Made by a program: the position numbers and the translations under genes. 64,000 nt of DNA from an uncultured Oscillospiraceae bacterium (GTDB lineage Bacteria > Bacillota > Clostridia > Oscillospirales > Oscillospiraceae). The number at the start of each line of letters is the position of its first letter. Position 1 is the first letter of the stretch. The notes under the pieces were generated by a model, which was not told the origin of the DNA, made no database searches, and saw only the letters and a program-made list of their open reading frames with translations. This document shows, piece after piece, positions 23,725 to 33,163 of the stretch. The stretch is from assembly GCA_934573855.1 (NCBI GenBank), contig CAKTMF010000008.1, positions 1 through 64,000 of the forward strand, given 5' to 3'.

Positions 23725-26139
23725 TTATTTCTGCTCGTTTATATAGATGCTCGCCTTGCTCTGGATGAGCTTTGCGACCTCCTGAGCGCTCTTCTGGCCG
23801 GAGAAATACGCCGCGGCCTGCTCCGTCACGATGCTTATGATACTCTCGTCATAATCCATCAGCTTGGTGGCGCTGGCGATGACCGAGCGGAGCTGCTCGG
23901 CCTGCGCCTCCGTGGTGGCGTATATCTCATAGCTGTTTATGCCGTCGGTGAAGCCGCCCTTGGACTGCGGTATGCGTTCCCCGTTCTCGTCGAGGAGGTA
24001 GTTGCCGTTGGCGTCCTTGAGGTATTCCACCACCATCGAGGCGGCAAGCTGCTCCTCAAAGGTGTTCTTGTTGGTGGGAAGGTAGAAGCCGCTGCTCTGG
24101 TAGCCGTCGGTGAGGACCGTGCGGACGAACTGCCACGCCGCGTCCTTGTCGGGGCAGGCGCTGCTTATGCAGTAGCCGTCGCTTATCGACATGAGGCTGC
24201 CGACGCCGTGAAGGGTCGGGAAGCCCACAAAGGTCGCCTTGCCGCCGAAGAGCTTGTCGTAGTCCTCATACATGAAGTCGACGCCGGAGAAGTTCGCCAT
24301 GGTCAGCATTTGCCGACCCTGCTGTATGCGCACCGACGCGGAGTCGTCGCGGGAGTATTCGTAGCGATCATAGTCAAAGTTGCCGCCGGAGGCCGCGAAC
24401 TCGAGCAGCTTCACGAAATCCTCGCTGTCAAAGCGGCATTCGCCCGTGCTCCAGTCCATATACTCGTCCAGATCCAGCACCAGACATATCGTCAGCAGAC
24501 TGTTCCTGTCATAGCCGACGTCAAAGCCCTCGCAGCCCTCGGGCATCGTCGCGAGCGCCGCGTAGTAGTCGTCGTAGGTCCAGCCCGGCTCGTCGCCGAC
24601 AACGGAGCTTGCACCCACCGCCGTCACCACGGAGAAGCCGCCGGGAGCGCAGTACAGCCCGCCGTCTACCTCCAGCGCGGAGAGAACGTTCGGGAAAAAG
24701 TCGTCGCGGCTGAGGGCGCCGTCGCCGTCAAGGTATGGGTACAGGTCCGCCAGCAGGCCCTTTGCCGCCATCTGACGGTAGGGGAGCTGGCCGAGCGCCA
24801 GAATATCGGGCATGTCCCCGGACATTATCTCCGTGGTCAGCTTGGTCATGCCCGCGGAGTAGTCCTCCTCGGTGTTGAATTCGGAGTAGTCCGTCACCTC
24901 GATACGGTAATCACCGCCGGAGCGGTTGAAGCTGAGTATGGCTTTCTGGATGTTGTCGTCGATATACATTACCGCCATGCTCAGAGTCTTTTTCTGTGCG
25001 GCTGGGTCATAGGGGACCTTGTCGACGGTGAAGTAGTCCATGTCCCATGTGTTGGCCTTATCGTTATAGGTGCGGATGAAGCCGCTGACATTGCCGCTGC
25101 CGTCAACGTTCACCAGCCCCAGATCGCTGCTGTCAACGTCGCAGCTGAGCCAGCTGAAAAGCTTGTCCGCGCGCTGCTCCGCGAGAGAGTAGCCGAAGAA
25201 GTTCACGCCGCTCGTGTAGTAGAGGTCGTAATCTCCTCCGCCGGATATCAGGTCATAGGCGTCGTAGGGTATGGTAAAGTTCTGCGAGGAGAAGTCGCCT
25301 GCGGCGGGGTCGATAACCTTGAGGGCGAGACCGCCGGCGTTTTCATATATCATCACGGCGGCGCGGCCGTCCGACAGCTTGACGAGGGAGTAGATATAGC
25401 CGTCGAAGCTTATCTCGTATGCCTTGGAGCCGTCCGGGGCAAAGGCCGTCAGCAGCTGATCGGTGATGACGATAAGGTTGCCCTTTTCGTCGCAGACTGC
25501 GTTGTAGATATATACCTGCTCGTCGCCGAGGTCAAGCCTCACGGAGCTGAGCACCGTGCCGGTCGTGTCCAGAACGCGGAGATAAAACGGGTCCTCGGAG
25601 CGGTAGTAGTCGTAGTAGGAATCGTCCGCCGGGGTCATCCCATCCGGAGCCTCGAACCATGAGGTGTAGCAGTCCTCAAGCACGGTGAGCGTGCCGTCGG
25701 CGTTCACCAGCAGAAAATTGATACTCGTGCTGGACGCAAAGTTAATTTTGCCGTCGCTGTCAATGTCAGACTCGGCCGGAACATAGTTTTCGAGACGCGT
25801 CGTCTGTCCGTCAAAGGTAGAGAAGCTGATGTACGGGGCAAACACATCGAACTGGCCCTCATAATCAGGCACTGCGCCCTCGGGGATGTTCTCGCCTACC
25901 TTTTCGCGGCCGACGGCGTAGAAGCCGTCGCCGGTCACTGCCTTGGGGCTGGGGAAATCCTCGCTGTTTTTGAAAAGTGTGGTAAAGCTTGCGGTATAGA
26001 CGTACTCCGGGGTCTGCGCCGTGCCGCCGTCAGCGGGCTTTTCCGATGTCGAGCCGCCCTTGTCGCCGCAGCCGGCGAGGCCCAGTGCCATGCACAGCGC
26101 GAGCAGCAGCGCCGCCGCACTTCTGATCTTGTGTTTCAT
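23725..26139 (-). CDS. Propeller/solute-binding-like lipoprotein 4
   Basis: An 804-residue lipoprotein (lipobox GLAGC, Cys24), the longest of the family in this window. The ATG at 26139 is preceded by AGGAGG. The N-terminal ~390 residues are propeller-like (VYIYNAVCDEKGNLIVIT). The C-terminal ~410 are solute-binding-like: ILSFNRSGGDYRIEVTDYS, LTTEIMSGDMPDILALGQL, AWQFVRTVLTDG. The end EVAKLIQSKASIYINEQK matches the other three. It is monocistronic, on the opposite strand and ~4 kb from the others, again without a transporter. It is probably a paralogue that moved or was separated by insertion of other genes. Confidence 0.82.
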   Translation of the reverse strand: MKHKIRSAAALLLALCMALGLAGCGDKGGSTSEKPADGGTAQTPEYVYTASFTTLFKNSEDFPSPKAVTGDGFYAVGREKVGENIPEGAVPDYEGQFDVFAPYISFSTFDGQTTRLENYVPAESDIDSDGKINFASSTSINFLLVNADGTLTVLEDCYTSWFEAPDGMTPADDSYYDYYRSEDPFYLRVLDTTGTVLSSVRLDLGDEQVYIYNAVCDEKGNLIVITDQLLTAFAPDGSKAYEISFDGYIYSLVKLSDGRAAVMIYENAGGLALKVIDPAAGDFSSQNFTIPYDAYDLISGGGDYDLYYTSGVNFFGYSLAEQRADKLFSWLSCDVDSSDLGLVNVDGSGNVSGFIRTYNDKANTWDMDYFTVDKVPYDPAAQKKTLSMAVMYIDDNIQKAILSFNRSGGDYRIEVTDYSEFNTEEDYSAGMTKLTTEIMSGDMPDILALGQLPYRQMAAKGLLADLYPYLDGDGALSRDDFFPNVLSALEVDGGLYCAPGGFSVVTAVGASSVVGDEPGWTYDDYYAALATMPEGCEGFDVGYDRNSLLTICLVLDLDEYMDWSTGECRFDSEDFVKLLEFAASGGNFDYDRYEYSRDDSASVRIQQGRQMLTMANFSGVDFMYEDYDKLFGGKATFVGFPTLHGVGSLMSISDGYCISSACPDKDAAWQFVRTVLTDGYQSSGFYLPTNKNTFEEQLAASMVVEYLKDANGNYLLDENGERIPQSKGGFTDGINSYEIYATTEAQAEQLRSVIASATKLMDYDESIISIVTEQAAAYFSGQKSAQEVAKLIQSKASIYINEQK

Positions 26140-26339
26140 CGTGTCCTCCTGAAAAATTCTGCGTGTTTCCGTGGGGCAGCCGGTGCGGCTACCCCCCCAA
26201 CGACACACATTATACCATAAATGTTATGTACAAACGCTTAACAATGTTTAATTTTGCTTAAAAAACCTGCGCATGGCCGCGCGTGTCGAGAGAGGGCAAA
26301 CACATGACGTAAAAGACGCCCCACGTTCAGACAGGCAGT

Positions 26340-26930
26340 GTTTATATTGCCTCCTCGGCGAGGGAAGCATGCGGGAGGAGCAAGCCCCTCCCCTACGGAG
26401 GGACGGGGAGAACTCATGAAAAGGGCTTCTCCCTCGGGAGAAGCTGTCGCCGACAGGCGACTGATGAGGGGTAAATACATCCACCTCATCCGTCACGACT
26501 TCGTCGTGCCACCTTCCCCTCAAGGGGAAGGCACCCCCCCTTTCGGCTCGCGCCGCTCGCCACTTCCCCCAATGGGGGAAGCACGCGGGAGGAGCAAGCC
26601 CCTCCCCTGCGGAGGGACGGGGACAAGGAGCGGCGCGCCATGGCTCCACCAGTGGGGGAGCTGTCAGCCGAAAGGCTGACTGAGGGGGGCGGCTTCACCA
26701 CTTTGGGGAAAGCTGTCAGCGGCAGATGACTGAGAGAGAAAAACCGCAGGTTCTGCAACACGTCAGTTTTCTCTCCCTCCGTCAAAACCTGCGTTTTTGC
26801 CACCTCCCTCGTCAGAGGGAGGCGTAAATTTTCTCCGGCATGGCAGCGTCCGCGGTGCGGGAGGTGCAGCCCCCTTATCGCCTCGCTATGCTCGGCACTT
26901 CCCACAATGGGGGAAGCATGGGAAAAAACT
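26340..26930. repeat. Block of interspersed palindromic repeats
   Basis: An intergenic block with no credible gene. It contains the module GGAGGAGCAAGCCCCTCCCC twice (near 26374 and 26588). It also contains double hairpins of the form GGCTTCTCC..GGAGAAGC-TGTC..GAC (26419) and GGCTCC..GGGAGC-TGTCAGCC..GGCTGAC (26641). A longer module starting CCGCAGGTTCTGC (26743) ends in CCTCCCTCGTCAGAGGGAGG. The same modules recur at 32971, 34340-34980 and, inverted, at 40537. Short ORFs here are by-products of the repeats. Confidence 0.8.
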
Positions 26931-26945
26931 TCGTCCGCACACAAA

Positions 26946-26980
26946 AAAATCAGCGCCCGGGCATTTGCCCGGGCGCTGAA
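26946..26980 (-). terminator. Terminator of the PFOR gene
   Basis: TCAGCGCCCGGGCA pairs perfectly with TGCCCGGGCGCTGA across a 2-nt gap, and the minus strand then reads TTTTTTT. Confidence 0.92.
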
Positions 26981-27015
26981 GGTCATAGTATTGCGTTTGC
27001 TCGGAGAAGAGAGGC

Positions 27016-30000
27016 TTACTCGTAGAGAGCCTTCAGCTTCATCAGGTGGTCGTAGCGAGCCTTGGCGTTGGCCTCGGAGGCGGAGAAGAGCTTGTCGGCT
27101 CTCTCGGGGAACTCGCGGGTCAGACGGCTGTAACGGGCCTCGTTCATCAGGAATTCCTGATAGCCGCCCGCAGGCTCCTTGCTGTCGAGGGTGAAGGGCT
27201 TCTCGGCGTCGGGGTTGTAACGGAACAGGTTCCAGTAACCGCACTTGACAGCCTTGTCCATTTCCTTCTGGCAGTTCTCCATGCCGCCCTTGATGCTGTG
27301 CATCTCGCAGGGAGCGTAGGCGATGATGAGGGACGGGCCCTTGTGAGCCTCGGCCTCGGCGATGGCCTTGAGGGTCTGGACCTTGTTTGCGCCCATCGCG
27401 ATCTGGGCAACATAGACGTAGCCGTAGGTCATTGCGATCTCGGCGAGGGACTTGGACTTGATCTCCTTACCGGCTGCCGCGAACTGTGCGACCTGACCGA
27501 TGTTGGAGGCCTTGGAGGCCTGTCCGCCGGTGTTGGAGTAGACCTCGGTGTTGAACACGAAGATGTTGACGTCTTCGCCGGAGGCGAGAACATGGTCGAC
27601 GCCGCCGAAGCCGATGTCGAAGGCCCAGCCGTCGCCGCCGAAGATCCACATGGACTTCTTGTTCAGGTAATCCTTCTTGGCGAGGACCTTTGCGCGGTTC
27701 TCGCAGCCGCACTGGTGAGCCTCGAGCAGCTCGATGAGCTTCTTCGCGGGGGCCTGGTTGGCGTTGCCGTCGTCGTAGGTGTCAAGGTATTCCTGAGCCG
27801 CCGCCTTGATGGCCTCGTCCTTGCCCTCGGCAGCCATCTTCTCGATGACGGGCTTTATGTCGTCGCGGATCTTCTTCTGGCCGAGGTACATACCGAGACC
27901 ATGCTCCGCGTTGTCCTCAAAGAGGGAGTTGGCCCATGCGGGACCCTTGCCTTCCTTGTTGACGGTGTAGGGAGAGGTAGCCGCGGGACCGCCCCAGATG
28001 GAGGAGCAGCCGGTGGCGTTGGAGATGAGCATATGATCGCCGAAGAGCTGGGTGACGAGACGTGCGTAGCTGGTCTCGGCGCAGCCTGCGCAGGAGCCGG
28101 AGAACTCGAGGTAGGGCTGGGCGAACTGGCTGAACTTCACGTTGTCGGCAACGAACATGTCGGGCTTGTCGGAGACTTCCTTGACCATGTAGTCGAAGAC
28201 CTCCTGCTGCTCGGTCTGGCTCTCCATGGGGACCATCTCGATGGCGCCGACGGCACACTGGCCTATGCAGACGCCGCAGCCCATGCAGTCGAGGGGAGAG
28301 ACGGCCATGCTGAACTTGTACACGCCCTTGCCCTTGCCGGCCTTGATGTCGGCGAGCTTGGTCTGTGCGGGTGCAGCGGCGGCCTCAGCCTCGGTGAGGG
28401 CGAAGGGACGGATGGTGGCGTGGGGGCAGACAAAGGCGCACTGGTTGCACTGTACGCACTTCTCGGCGTTCCACTTGGGGACGGAGACGGCGATACCGCG
28501 CTTCTCGTATGCGGATGCGCCCAGCTCGAAGGTACCGTCGGCGTGATCGACGAAGGTGGATACGGGCAGAGAGTCGCCGTCCATCTTGTCCACGGGATCG
28601 AGTATGGTCTTGACCATCTTGACGGTCTTTTCGCGGCCGGTCTCGGCCTCTTCCCTGACGGTGTCGACGGCGTTCGCCCAGTCGGCGGGGACATCGACCT
28701 TGACGTAGGCGGTGGCGCCGGCGTCGATGGCCGCGTAGTTCATGTCAACGACGTCCTGACCCTTCTTCAGGTAGGAGTGGAGGGCGGCGTCCTTCATGTA
28801 CTGGATGGCCTCTGCCTCGGGCATGACCTTTGCGAGGGAGAAGAACGCGGACTGGAGAATGGTGTTTGTGCGCTTGCCCATGCCGATCTTCTTCGCGAGG
28901 TCGATGGCGTTTATCATGTAAAGCTGGATGTTGTTGTTGGCGATGTAGCGCTTGGAGGCGGCGTCGAGATGATGGCTCAGTTCCTCAAAGCTCCACTGGC
29001 AGTTGACAAGGAACACTCCGCCGGGCTTGACGTCGCGGACGATGGGGAAGCCCTTGGTGATGTAGGAGGGGACGTGGCAGGCGACGAAGTCGGCCTTGTT
29101 GATGTAGTAGGGGGACTTGATACGGTTGTCGCCGAAGCGCAGGTGGCTGATGGTCACGCCGCCGGTCTTCTTGGAGTCATACTGGAAGTATGCCTGAACG
29201 AACTTGTCGGTGTGGTCGCCGATGATCTTGATGGAGTTCTTGTTCGCGCCGACGGTGCCGTCGCCGCCGAGACCCCAGAACTTGCACTCGATGGTGCCGG
29301 GAGCCGCGGTGTTGGGCGCCGGGACCTCTTCGAGAGAGAGGTGGGTGACGTCGTCAACGATACCGAGAGTGAACTGCTTCTTTGCCTCGCAGGGGCATTT
29401 CTTCAGCTCGTTGTACACGGCGAACACGGAGGCGGGAGGAGTATCCTTGCTGCCCAGACCGTAGCGGCCGCCGATGACGGAGATGTCGTTCCTGCCGGCG
29501 CCGGCAAGCGCGGTCACGACGTCCAGATAGAGAGGCTCGCCCTGGGAGCCGGGTTCCTTGGTGCGGTCGAGGACGGCGATCCTCTTGCAGGTGGCGGGGA
29601 TGGCCGCGACGAGCTTATCGGGGCAGAACGGACGGTACAGGCGGACCTTGATGAGACCGACCTTCTCGCCCTGAGCGGTCAGGTAGTCGATGACTTCCTC
29701 TGCGACGTCGCAGATGGAACCCATGGCGATGATGACGCGCTCGGCGTCGGGTGCGCCGTAGTAATTGAAGAGACCGTAGTTGGTGCCCAGCTTCTCGTTG
29801 ATCTTGCCCATGTACTCCTCAACGATGGCGGGAACTGCGTCGTAGTACTTGTTGGAGGCTTCACGGTTCTGGAAGAAGATGTCGCCGTTCTCGTGGGAGC
29901 CGCGCATGACGGGATGCTCGGAGTTGAGGGCGCGGGCGCGGAATGCCTCGACGGCGTCCATGTCGACCATGTCCTTGAGATCGTCATAGTCCCATACCTC

Positions 30001-30549
30001 GATCTTCTGCAGCTCGTGGGAGGTGCGGAAGCCGTCGAAGAAGTTGACGAAGGGGACGCGGCCCTTGATGGCGGCAAGGTGCGCGACGGGAGCGAGGTCC
30101 ATGACCTCCTGCACGCTGCCCTCGGCCAGCATCGCAAAACCGGTCTGACGGCAGGCCATAACGTCGCTGTGATCGCCGAAGATGTTCAGAGTGTGGCTCG
30201 CAACGGTACGGGCGCTGACGTGGAAAACGCCGGGGAGCAGCTCGCCCGCGATCTTGTACATGTTGGGGATCATGAGCAGAAGGCCCTGAGACGCGGTGTA
30301 GGTGGTGGTCAGAGCGCCTGCATTCAGAGAGCCGTGAACTGCGCCGGCAGCACCGGACTCAGCCTGCATCTCCTGCACCTTGACGGTGGTGCCGAAGATG
30401 TTCTTGCGGCCCTGCGCGGACCACTGGTCCACATAGTCGGCCATGGGGCTGGAGGGGGTGATGGGGTAGATAGCTGCTACTTCAGTGAACGCGTAGGATA
30501 CATGGGCGGCCGCAGTGTTGCCGTCCATTGTTTTGAAGTGTCTCTGCAT
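27016..30549 (-). CDS. nifJ: Pyruvate:ferredoxin (flavodoxin) oxidoreductase
   Basis: A 1177-residue single-chain enzyme that converts pyruvate and CoA to acetyl-CoA and CO2 while reducing ferredoxin. Domain order is the usual one: the pyruvate-binding domain from the start (YPITPSSPMADY), the CoA-binding and gamma-like domains, two [4Fe-4S] motifs (CVQCNQCAFVCPHA and CMGCGVCIGQCAVGA), then the thiamine diphosphate domain with CAGCAETSYARL and GDGWAFDIGFGGVDHV. Length is normal. It is a single-gene unit with its own promoter and terminator. A 1174-codon open frame on the opposite strand is an artefact of its codon bias. Confidence 0.97.
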   Translation of the reverse strand: MQRHFKTMDGNTAAAHVSYAFTEVAAIYPITPSSPMADYVDQWSAQGRKNIFGTTVKVQEMQAESGAAGAVHGSLNAGALTTTYTASQGLLLMIPNMYKIAGELLPGVFHVSARTVASHTLNIFGDHSDVMACRQTGFAMLAEGSVQEVMDLAPVAHLAAIKGRVPFVNFFDGFRTSHELQKIEVWDYDDLKDMVDMDAVEAFRARALNSEHPVMRGSHENGDIFFQNREASNKYYDAVPAIVEEYMGKINEKLGTNYGLFNYYGAPDAERVIIAMGSICDVAEEVIDYLTAQGEKVGLIKVRLYRPFCPDKLVAAIPATCKRIAVLDRTKEPGSQGEPLYLDVVTALAGAGRNDISVIGGRYGLGSKDTPPASVFAVYNELKKCPCEAKKQFTLGIVDDVTHLSLEEVPAPNTAAPGTIECKFWGLGGDGTVGANKNSIKIIGDHTDKFVQAYFQYDSKKTGGVTISHLRFGDNRIKSPYYINKADFVACHVPSYITKGFPIVRDVKPGGVFLVNCQWSFEELSHHLDAASKRYIANNNIQLYMINAIDLAKKIGMGKRTNTILQSAFFSLAKVMPEAEAIQYMKDAALHSYLKKGQDVVDMNYAAIDAGATAYVKVDVPADWANAVDTVREEAETGREKTVKMVKTILDPVDKMDGDSLPVSTFVDHADGTFELGASAYEKRGIAVSVPKWNAEKCVQCNQCAFVCPHATIRPFALTEAEAAAAPAQTKLADIKAGKGKGVYKFSMAVSPLDCMGCGVCIGQCAVGAIEMVPMESQTEQQEVFDYMVKEVSDKPDMFVADNVKFSQFAQPYLEFSGSCAGCAETSYARLVTQLFGDHMLISNATGCSSIWGGPAATSPYTVNKEGKGPAWANSLFEDNAEHGLGMYLGQKKIRDDIKPVIEKMAAEGKDEAIKAAAQEYLDTYDDGNANQAPAKKLIELLEAHQCGCENRAKVLAKKDYLNKKSMWIFGGDGWAFDIGFGGVDHVLASGEDVNIFVFNTEVYSNTGGQASKASNIGQVAQFAAAGKEIKSKSLAEIAMTYGYVYVAQIAMGANKVQTLKAIAEAEAHKGPSLIIAYAPCEMHSIKGGMENCQKEMDKAVKCGYWNLFRYNPDAEKPFTLDSKEPAGGYQEFLMNEARYSRLTREFPERADKLFSASEANAKARYDHLMKLKALYE

Positions 30550-30616
30550 GTCTATTTTTCATCTCCATAAAAAAATTTGTCGGCTTTGAAAAACGCCTGT
30601 CACTTCAGACAGAAAC

Positions 30617-30645
30617 AGTTTAACATCAAACTGTGAAATTGTAAA
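30617..30645 (-). promoter_or_regulatory. Possible PFOR promoter
   Basis: On the minus strand TTTACA and TAAACT are spaced by 17 bp, about 68 bp before the start codon, in an AT-rich divergent region. This is a consensus match only. Confidence 0.45.
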
Positions 30646-30737
30646 CATACAAGGTATACAAAATCTGTTAAATTCTGAAAAACAGTGAGCAAAAAAACAG
30701 CAAAGGCAACAAGAAAACGGGAAAAAGCAAATTTCGC

Positions 30738-30766
30738 TTGTACTTTTCATAATTATGTATTATAAT
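30738..30766 (+). promoter_or_regulatory. Promoter of the Asp23/DAK2 operon
   Basis: TTGTAC (30738-30743) and TATAAT (30761-30766) are spaced by 17 bp, 72 bp before the first gene. Confidence 0.65.
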
Positions 30767-30837
30767 CAAAAATCGGTTATCGCGCAGCATGGCGGCCCGA
30801 TGACCGGCAAAAATGACGGACAGAAAGGAGCTCACTC

Positions 30838-31188
30838 ATGCTGAATATCGACAACAACATCGGCAGGATCAGCATAACCAGCGAGGTGTTCACATATCTT
30901 GCCGGCGACGCGGCGACAAGCTGCTTCGGCGTAAAGGGAATGGTCACCTGCACCAAAGAGGGCGGCCCGTGGCAGCTTCTGCGCAGGGAATCCATGTCTA
31001 AGGGCATTATCGCGCATTTCGGCGAGGACGGCAGCGCGGATCTTGAGCTTCATATCGGCGTGGACAGGGGCGTCAACATGGCCGCCGTGTCCCGCAGCAT
31101 AATGAAGGAAGTGCGCTATAAGCTGGAGAAGTCCACAGGCGTCCCCGTGAAGAGCGTGGACGTATTCATAGATACCATTATCGGATGA
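30838..31188 (+). CDS. Asp23/Gls24 family envelope stress protein
   Basis: A 116-residue protein of the Asp23/DUF322 family: IGRISITSEVFTYLAGDAA, CFGVKGM, DLELHIGVDRGVNMAAVSRS and the closing VKSVDVFIDTI. The start has GAAAGGAGC. The pair with a downstream DAK2 protein corresponds to the yloU-yloV pair of Bacillus. Members are linked to cell-envelope homeostasis; the exact function is unclear. Confidence 0.9.
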   Translation: MLNIDNNIGRISITSEVFTYLAGDAATSCFGVKGMVTCTKEGGPWQLLRRESMSKGIIAHFGEDGSADLELHIGVDRGVNMAAVSRSIMKEVRYKLEKSTGVPVKSVDVFIDTIIG

Positions 31189-31219
31189 GCTGCTCACCCC
31201 ATTTCGGAGGTATACCAAC

Positions 31220-32899
31220 TTGAGAGACTATATAGATGCCGCAGCGTTCAAGGAAATGATCCTCTGCGCCGACGCTGCCCTCAATTCCCAGATCCAGAAG
31301 ATAAACGAACTCAACGTTTTCCCCGTGCCGGACGGCGACACAGGCACGAATATGGGGCTGACGCTCAATAACGCCGCGGCGGAGCTTCGCAAGAAGGACT
31401 TTCCCACGGTGGGAGCGGCGGCCGACTGCGTAGCCTCGGCGCTCCTGCGCGGCGCGCGCGGAAACTCGGGCGTTATCCTCTCGCTGCTGTTTCGCGGCGT
31501 TTCAAAGCGCCTCAAGGGCGCCGACAAGGCCGGAGCGGGCGAGTTCACCCGCGCCATGGCCGAGGGCGTGGAGGCCGCGTACAAGGCGGTCATGAAGCCG
31601 GCCGAGGGTACGATACTCACGGTCTCCCGTCTGTCCGCCGCGGCCGCGGTGGAGGCGGCGAAGACGGGGGCCTCTCTGGAGGACTGCCTCGAGGCGGCTG
31701 TCGCCGCGGGCGGCGAGGCGCTGGACAACACCATAAACCTCAATCCCGTCCTCAAGAAGGCCGGTGTCGTTGACGCCGGAGGTATGGGCTACATGGTCAT
31801 ACTCAAGGCCATGCTCGCGTGCCTTCGCGGGGAGATGACCGCTCCCGCTGCCGAGGAGCTCAAGCCCATCGCCGATAACGACGCGTTCGGCGTGTTCGAC
31901 ACCTCGGAGATCACCTTTGCCTTCGATACGGTCTATATAGTCCGCAAGCACGACCCCGACGTGAACCTTGACCCGCTCAGGGCGTACCTCACGAGTATCG
32001 GCGATTCGCTCGTCATCGGCGAGGACGACGAGAGCTTCAAGGTACACGTCCACACCAACACTCCGGGCGACGCGCTCAACGAGTCGCAGAAATACGGCAC
32101 GCTGGAGCTTGCGAAGATCGAGAACATGCAGACCCAGCACGATGACATCATGGCCGGACGCAAGGCCCAAAGCACCGACGATCTCGAGCAGATCGAGCGG
32201 GAGCTTGAGGGCGCGGAGGGCGAGTTCGTGGCCGCGCCCGAGAAGGAATACGGCATGGTCACGGTGTGTGCCGGGGCCGGGATGGAGGCGCTCTTCCGTG
32301 AGCTGGGCGTCGATGGGATCGTCACCGGCGGCCAGACCATGAACCCCTCCACCGACGATATCCTCCACGAGATAAACCGCACCCCCGCCTCCACCGTGTT
32401 CGTGTTCCCCAATAACAAGAACATCATCATGGCGGCGGAGCAGTGCATACCCCTGACCGACAAAAAGGTCGTCGTAATGCCGTCCAAGACCGTGCCGCAG
32501 GGCATTTCCGCTCTGCTGAACTTCAACCCCGACGCCGGCGAGGAGGAGCTTACCGAGACCATGCTCGAGGCCATGCGCGGCGTCCACACCGCAATGGTCA
32601 CCTACGCGGCGCGCGACTCCGACTTTGACGGACACGCCATCCACGCGGGCGAGTATCTCGCGCTGCTGGACGGGGCGCTGCTGGGCAGCTATACCAATAT
32701 CAAGACGCTCTTCAAGGAGCTGAGCTGGGAGTTCGATAAGCTCGACCCGCAGTTCATCACCGTCTACTACGGCGAGGACGTGTCCGAGGAGGACGCGAAC
32801 GAGGCCAGCCGCACCATCATCGGCAACTTCCCCGACGCGGACATAAGCGTCGTCAGCGGCGGCCAGCCGGTGTACTACTACATGATATCCATCGAATGA
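31220..32899 (+). CDS. DAK2-domain protein, fatty acid kinase FakA-like
   Basis: A 559-residue protein that starts at TTG 31220 with GGAGGT eight bases before it. Residues 1-200 form the DAK2 (Dha kinase phosphatase-like) domain with NVFPVPDGDTGTNMG and LLRGARGNSGVILS, which bind nucleotide and Mg. A middle region carries HVHTNTPG and a C-terminal part has TGGQTMNPSTDD and VFPNNKNIIMAAEQ, which are typical of FakA/YloV. FakA phosphorylates fatty acids bound to FakB. It is co-transcribed with the Asp23 gene. Confidence 0.92.
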   Translation: MRDYIDAAAFKEMILCADAALNSQIQKINELNVFPVPDGDTGTNMGLTLNNAAAELRKKDFPTVGAAADCVASALLRGARGNSGVILSLLFRGVSKRLKGADKAGAGEFTRAMAEGVEAAYKAVMKPAEGTILTVSRLSAAAAVEAAKTGASLEDCLEAAVAAGGEALDNTINLNPVLKKAGVVDAGGMGYMVILKAMLACLRGEMTAPAAEELKPIADNDAFGVFDTSEITFAFDTVYIVRKHDPDVNLDPLRAYLTSIGDSLVIGEDDESFKVHVHTNTPGDALNESQKYGTLELAKIENMQTQHDDIMAGRKAQSTDDLEQIERELEGAEGEFVAAPEKEYGMVTVCAGAGMEALFRELGVDGIVTGGQTMNPSTDDILHEINRTPASTVFVFPNNKNIIMAAEQCIPLTDKKVVVMPSKTVPQGISALLNFNPDAGEEELTETMLEAMRGVHTAMVTYAARDSDFDGHAIHAGEYLALLDGALLGSYTNIKTLFKELSWEFDKLDPQFITVYYGEDVSEEDANEASRTIIGNFPDADISVVSGGQPVYYYMISIE

Positions 32900-32914
32900 T
32901 AATGATACAATGCA

Positions 32915-32949
32915 GCTCCGCCGCGCATGAATGCGCGGCAGAGCTTTTT
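32915..32949 (+). terminator. Terminator after the DAK2 gene
   Basis: The stem GCTC.GCCGCGCA / TGCGCGGC.GAGC is followed by TTTTT. Confidence 0.85.
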
Positions 32950-32970
32950 CATTACAGTGTGTCTTATAGT

Positions 32971-33090
32971 ATGGCTCCCCCTGTGGGGGAGCTGTCACCG
33001 TAGGTGACTGAGGGGGCGGCTTAAATTTTCTCCAACACGGCAGTGTCCGCAGCGCGGGAGGAGCAAGCCCCTCCCCTACGGTGGGACGGG
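32971..33090. repeat. Palindromic repeat module
   Basis: The double hairpin GGCTCCCCC..GGGGGAGC-TGTCACC.GTA.GGTGAC is joined to the GGAGGAGCAAGCCCCTCCCC module. It is a further copy of the families at 26340 and 34340. Confidence 0.78.
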
Positions 33091-33128
33091 AAAAACAACA
33101 AACGGCGGGCGGTCGATGACCGCCCGCC
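33089..33128 (-). terminator. Terminator of the 33164 lipoprotein gene
   Basis: GGCGGGCGGTC pairs with GACCGCCCGCC (3-nt loop), and T-rich sequence follows on the minus strand. The same hairpin occurs at 34999-35023 behind another gene. Confidence 0.8.
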
Positions 33129-33163
33129 GCGCTGAGTTTATACATGCGGAGTCCTTACCGCGG

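Noticed and set aside
26338..27194. Several 60-250 codon ORFs in the 26.3-27.2 kb gap and similar ones near 34.3-35.0 kb
   Set aside because: They are made of palindromic repeat modules, change reading with each copy, and lack ribosome binding sites and signal or domain patterns.
27046..30570. A 1174-codon open frame on the plus strand opposite the PFOR gene
   Set aside because: It mirrors the PFOR gene, has a Gly/Val/Leu/Asp-dominated composition typical of antisense frames in GC-rich genes, and matches no family.
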